Origin: an uncultured Clostridia bacterium
GTDB lineage: Bacteria > Bacillota > Clostridia > Lachnospirales > Lachnospiraceae
Reading direction: 5' to 3'
Length of the DNA: 7,656 nucleotides
Assembly: GCA_946611595.1 (NCBI GenBank)
Contig: CAMODY010000087.1
Coordinates: forward strand, 1-7,656
Of this stretch, positions 6,212 through 7,656 are shown piece by piece (within the stretch, counting starts at the first letter, position 1; each line of letters begins with the position of its first letter). Below the pieces are notes generated by a model, which saw only the letters and a list, made by a program, of their open reading frames with translations, did no database searches and was not told the origin of the DNA. The translations under genes and the position numbers were made by a program.

Positions 6212-6240
6212 TTGACTTTTTTCTATTGTTGAATAATAAT
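6212..6240 (+). promoter_or_regulatory. Rightward promoter for the MATE transporter gene
   Basis: TTGACT (6212-6217), a 17-base spacer and AATAAT (6235-6240), each five of six consensus bases. Start predicted near 6247. It is back to back with the leftward promoter, with 22 bases between the two -35 boxes. Neither palindrome overlaps it. Confidence 0.6.
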
Positions 6241-6258
6241 CAATTTCAATGTGAAAAC

Positions 6259-6291
6259 GCCCATCTTGATATTCAGGATGGGCAAATTTTT
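6259..6291 (+). terminator. Terminator-like hairpin in the MATE leader (possible attenuator)
   Basis: GCCCATCTTGA (6259-6269) pairs with TCAGGATGGGC (6273-6283) through 11 bp with one U-G wobble, closing on a three-base loop. AAATTTTT (6284-6291) follows. It begins only about 12 bases after the predicted start of transcription, so it is either an attenuator, a 5' stabilising hairpin, or a stop for transcription arriving from the left. No alternative antiterminator pairing is obvious in so short a leader. Confidence 0.55.
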
Positions 6292-6295
6292 GGAG
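6292..6295 (+). promoter_or_regulatory. Distant ribosome binding site of the MATE gene
   Basis: GGAG is the only Shine-Dalgarno-like sequence before the MATE frame, but it is 18 bases from the ATG at 6314, and no in-frame ATG, GTG or TTG lies between. An in-frame ATG at 6278 exists but falls inside the hairpin stem and has no ribosome site of its own. The start is therefore uncertain. Confidence 0.4.
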
Positions 6296-6313
6296 AATTT
6301 AAAATCATTTTCT

Positions 6314-7656
6314 ATGTCAAAAGATATCACTGAAATCATACGAAATAACGACGGGCTCGGCTTTTGGACAAAAGCCGGCATTGCTGTTCGCATGTCACTA
6401 CCGGCCATGCTCGCACAGCTTACGACGATTGCCATGGAATATATTGACGCTGCCATGGTCGGAAGCCTCGGTGCAAACGCCTCGGCCTCAATCGGACTGG
6501 TCTCCTCTTCCCTCTGGCTGGTAGAAGGTGTGATCTTCGCACTGATTTACGGTTTTTCTGTTCAGATCGCGCACAGCGTCGGCGCAGGTGATGAAGATCA
6601 TTCTCAGCGGATCTTCCGCTGCGGACTTCTTTTTACGCTTCTGTTCAACATCGTGATCGCTTTTTTAGCCTTCCTGATCAGCGGCCACCTTCCGTTTTGG
6701 CTCGGCGGTGACGCAGCAATCGCAAAGGATGCATCTGCATATTTCCTAGTTATGACCATGGTTCTTCCGATTACGCGAATCGGCTTCTACTGCGCAAGCT
6801 GCATTCAGTCGACCGGCAATATGAAGACCCCTGCGATCCTGGAAGCTTCCATGTGCATCCTGGATATTATTTTTAACTGTTTCATGATCTTCCCCTCCGG
6901 GACTAAAACTTTCCTTGGAATCTCCTTCTATCTACCGGGTGCAGGACTCGGCGTGGCCGGTGCTGCCTGGGGCACCGCAATTGCAGAATTTATCATTACC
7001 GGAATTATGTTCTACATAGCAGTCCGCAGAACCAATTATATCCGCTTCAAACGCAGTACTAAAAAAACAGGACTTACCTTTAATATCATCAAAAAAGCAC
7101 TTTCTCTTGCAGCTCCAGCTGCTGCCCAGCAGATCGCGATCAGCGGAGCCATGGTTATGACGACCCGCATCATTGCGCCTTTAGGTTCTGTATCCGTCGC
7201 AGCAAACTCCTTTGCCATCACTGCGGAAAGTGTCTGCTATATGCCGGGCTTTGGCCTTCAGGGTGCAGCGTCCACTCTGGTCGGACAATCTCTCGGTGCA
7301 GAAAAAAAGACCCAGGCCAAAAGTTTTGCCTGGATCTGTACCGTTTTAGGAATGATCATCATGGCCCTTCTAGGCGTGATCATGTATTTCTTATGCCCTT
7401 ATGTTTTCAGTTTTTTGACTCCGGATCCGGAAGTACAAAAGCTTGCTGTTACCGTTCTTCGCATCGAACTTTTAGCGGAACCTTTTTACGGTGCCTCCAT
7501 TGTTGCGGCAGGTGCGCTTCGCGGCGCAGGCGATACCTTAGTTCCGAGCATTTTATCTTTTGTCAGCATCTGGGGTGTCCGTGTCACGCTTGCATTTTTA
7601 CTGGTCGGAACCTATGGTCTTCGCGGTATGTGGATTGCAATGGCGATCGAGCTCAC
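6314..7656 (+). CDS. MATE family efflux transporter (3' end missing)
   Basis: 447 complete codons are visible and the frame runs off the right edge; typical members are about 450-470 residues, so little is missing. It is an inner-membrane protein of two related six-helix halves. The first begins at VRMSLPAMLAQLTTIAMEYIDAAMVG (25-50) and ends near the conserved GLGVAGAAWGTA (211-222). The second begins near LSLAAPAAAQQIAISG (263-278) and includes VGQSLGA (323-329) and ALRGAGDT (401-408), all typical of the family. These transporters export cationic drugs or metabolites in exchange for Na+ or H+; the substrate cannot be inferred. The start at 6314 is preferred over the in-frame ATG at 6278, which would add 12 residues. 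It is divergent from the DUF3793-flavodoxin operon and has its own promoter and a hairpin in its leader. Confidence 0.93.
   Translation, partial: MSKDITEIIRNNDGLGFWTKAGIAVRMSLPAMLAQLTTIAMEYIDAAMVGSLGANASASIGLVSSSLWLVEGVIFALIYGFSVQIAHSVGAGDEDHSQRIFRCGLLFTLLFNIVIAFLAFLISGHLPFWLGGDAAIAKDASAYFLVMTMVLPITRIGFYCASCIQSTGNMKTPAILEASMCILDIIFNCFMIFPSGTKTFLGISFYLPGAGLGVAGAAWGTAIAEFIITGIMFYIAVRRTNYIRFKRSTKKTGLTFNIIKKALSLAAPAAAQQIAISGAMVMTTRIIAPLGSVSVAANSFAITAESVCYMPGFGLQGAASTLVGQSLGAEKKTQAKSFAWICTVLGMIIMALLGVIMYFLCPYVFSFLTPDPEVQKLAVTVLRIELLAEPFYGASIVAAGALRGAGDTLVPSILSFVSIWGVRVTLAFLLVGTYGLRGMWIAMAIEL

Larger units (their letters stand above)
5985..6313. other. Divergent control region between the DUF3793 and MATE genes
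   Basis: This 329-base A/T-rich stretch has no credible gene. From left to right it holds the DUF3793 ribosome site (5992-5997), palindrome 1 (6036-6051), a minus-strand TTGACT (6057-6062) beside it, palindrome 2 (6140-6159), the leftward promoter (6162-6189), the rightward promoter (6212-6240), a leader hairpin (6259-6283) and the probable MATE ribosome site (6292-6295). The bases between the two palindromes are A/T-rich with a short direct repeat of CTTCCTG and nothing else I can name. Confidence 0.75.

Noticed and set aside
6229..6249. Possible Fur box over the MATE promoter (A/T-rich TTGAA...TTCAA)
   Set aside because: Only the outer five bases are symmetric and agreement with TGATAATNATTATCA is poor; A/T richness explains it.
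1..7656. Mobile element, phage, CRISPR or defence system
   Set aside because: No transposase, integrase, terminal repeats, spacer arrays or defence domains are present; every long gene matches an ordinary family.

Overview
The window looks like ordinary chromosome from an anaerobic low-to-mid GC Firmicute, most likely a clostridial relative of the Lachnospiraceae. This is inferred from the gene families: a YhaM-like HD protein, MutS2, a DUF3793 protein, and a short-chain flavodoxin of the Clostridium type. The AGGAGG-type ribosome binding sites and A/T-rich intergenic promoters agree. I see no insertion sequence, phage gene, CRISPR array, tRNA or rRNA. Coding density is high.

Layout. (1) Positions 1-3958, plus strand: a tight run of four genes. 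They are the 3' end of an HD-domain YhaM-like exoribonuclease, mutS2, a cysteine-rich DUF2284 protein and trmL (wobble-base tRNA 2'-O-methyltransferase). Gaps between them are 1-13 bases, so they are probably one operon. It ends at an intrinsic terminator at 4027-4060 that lies inside the 3' coding end of the converging next gene. Three members belong to families that act on RNA, ribosomes or tRNA. (2) 3999-4802, minus strand: an alpha/beta hydrolase of the hormone-sensitive-lipase type, preceded by a perfect inverted repeat. (3) 4953-5984, minus strand: a DUF3793 gene followed by a flavodoxin gene, ending in a strong terminator (4875-4907). This looks like a low-potential electron-transfer or iron-limitation unit. 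(4) 5985-6313: a 329-base divergent control region. It holds two copies of the palindrome GTTAGC-N4-GCTAAC, a strong leftward promoter with one palindrome across its predicted start, a separate rightward promoter, and a terminator-like hairpin in the leader of the rightward gene. (5) 6314-7656, plus strand: a MATE-family efflux transporter cut off by the window edge.

Functionally the left half is housekeeping (nucleic-acid and translation maintenance). The right half is accessory metabolism and export. The regulatory region between the DUF3793-flavodoxin pair and the MATE gene is the most informative non-coding stretch. I did not find a clearly new multi-gene system. The points most worth checking are the twin-operator region, the MATE leader hairpin, the terminator overlapping coding sequence, the enlarged TrmL, and the DUF2284 gene inside an RNA/translation operon.
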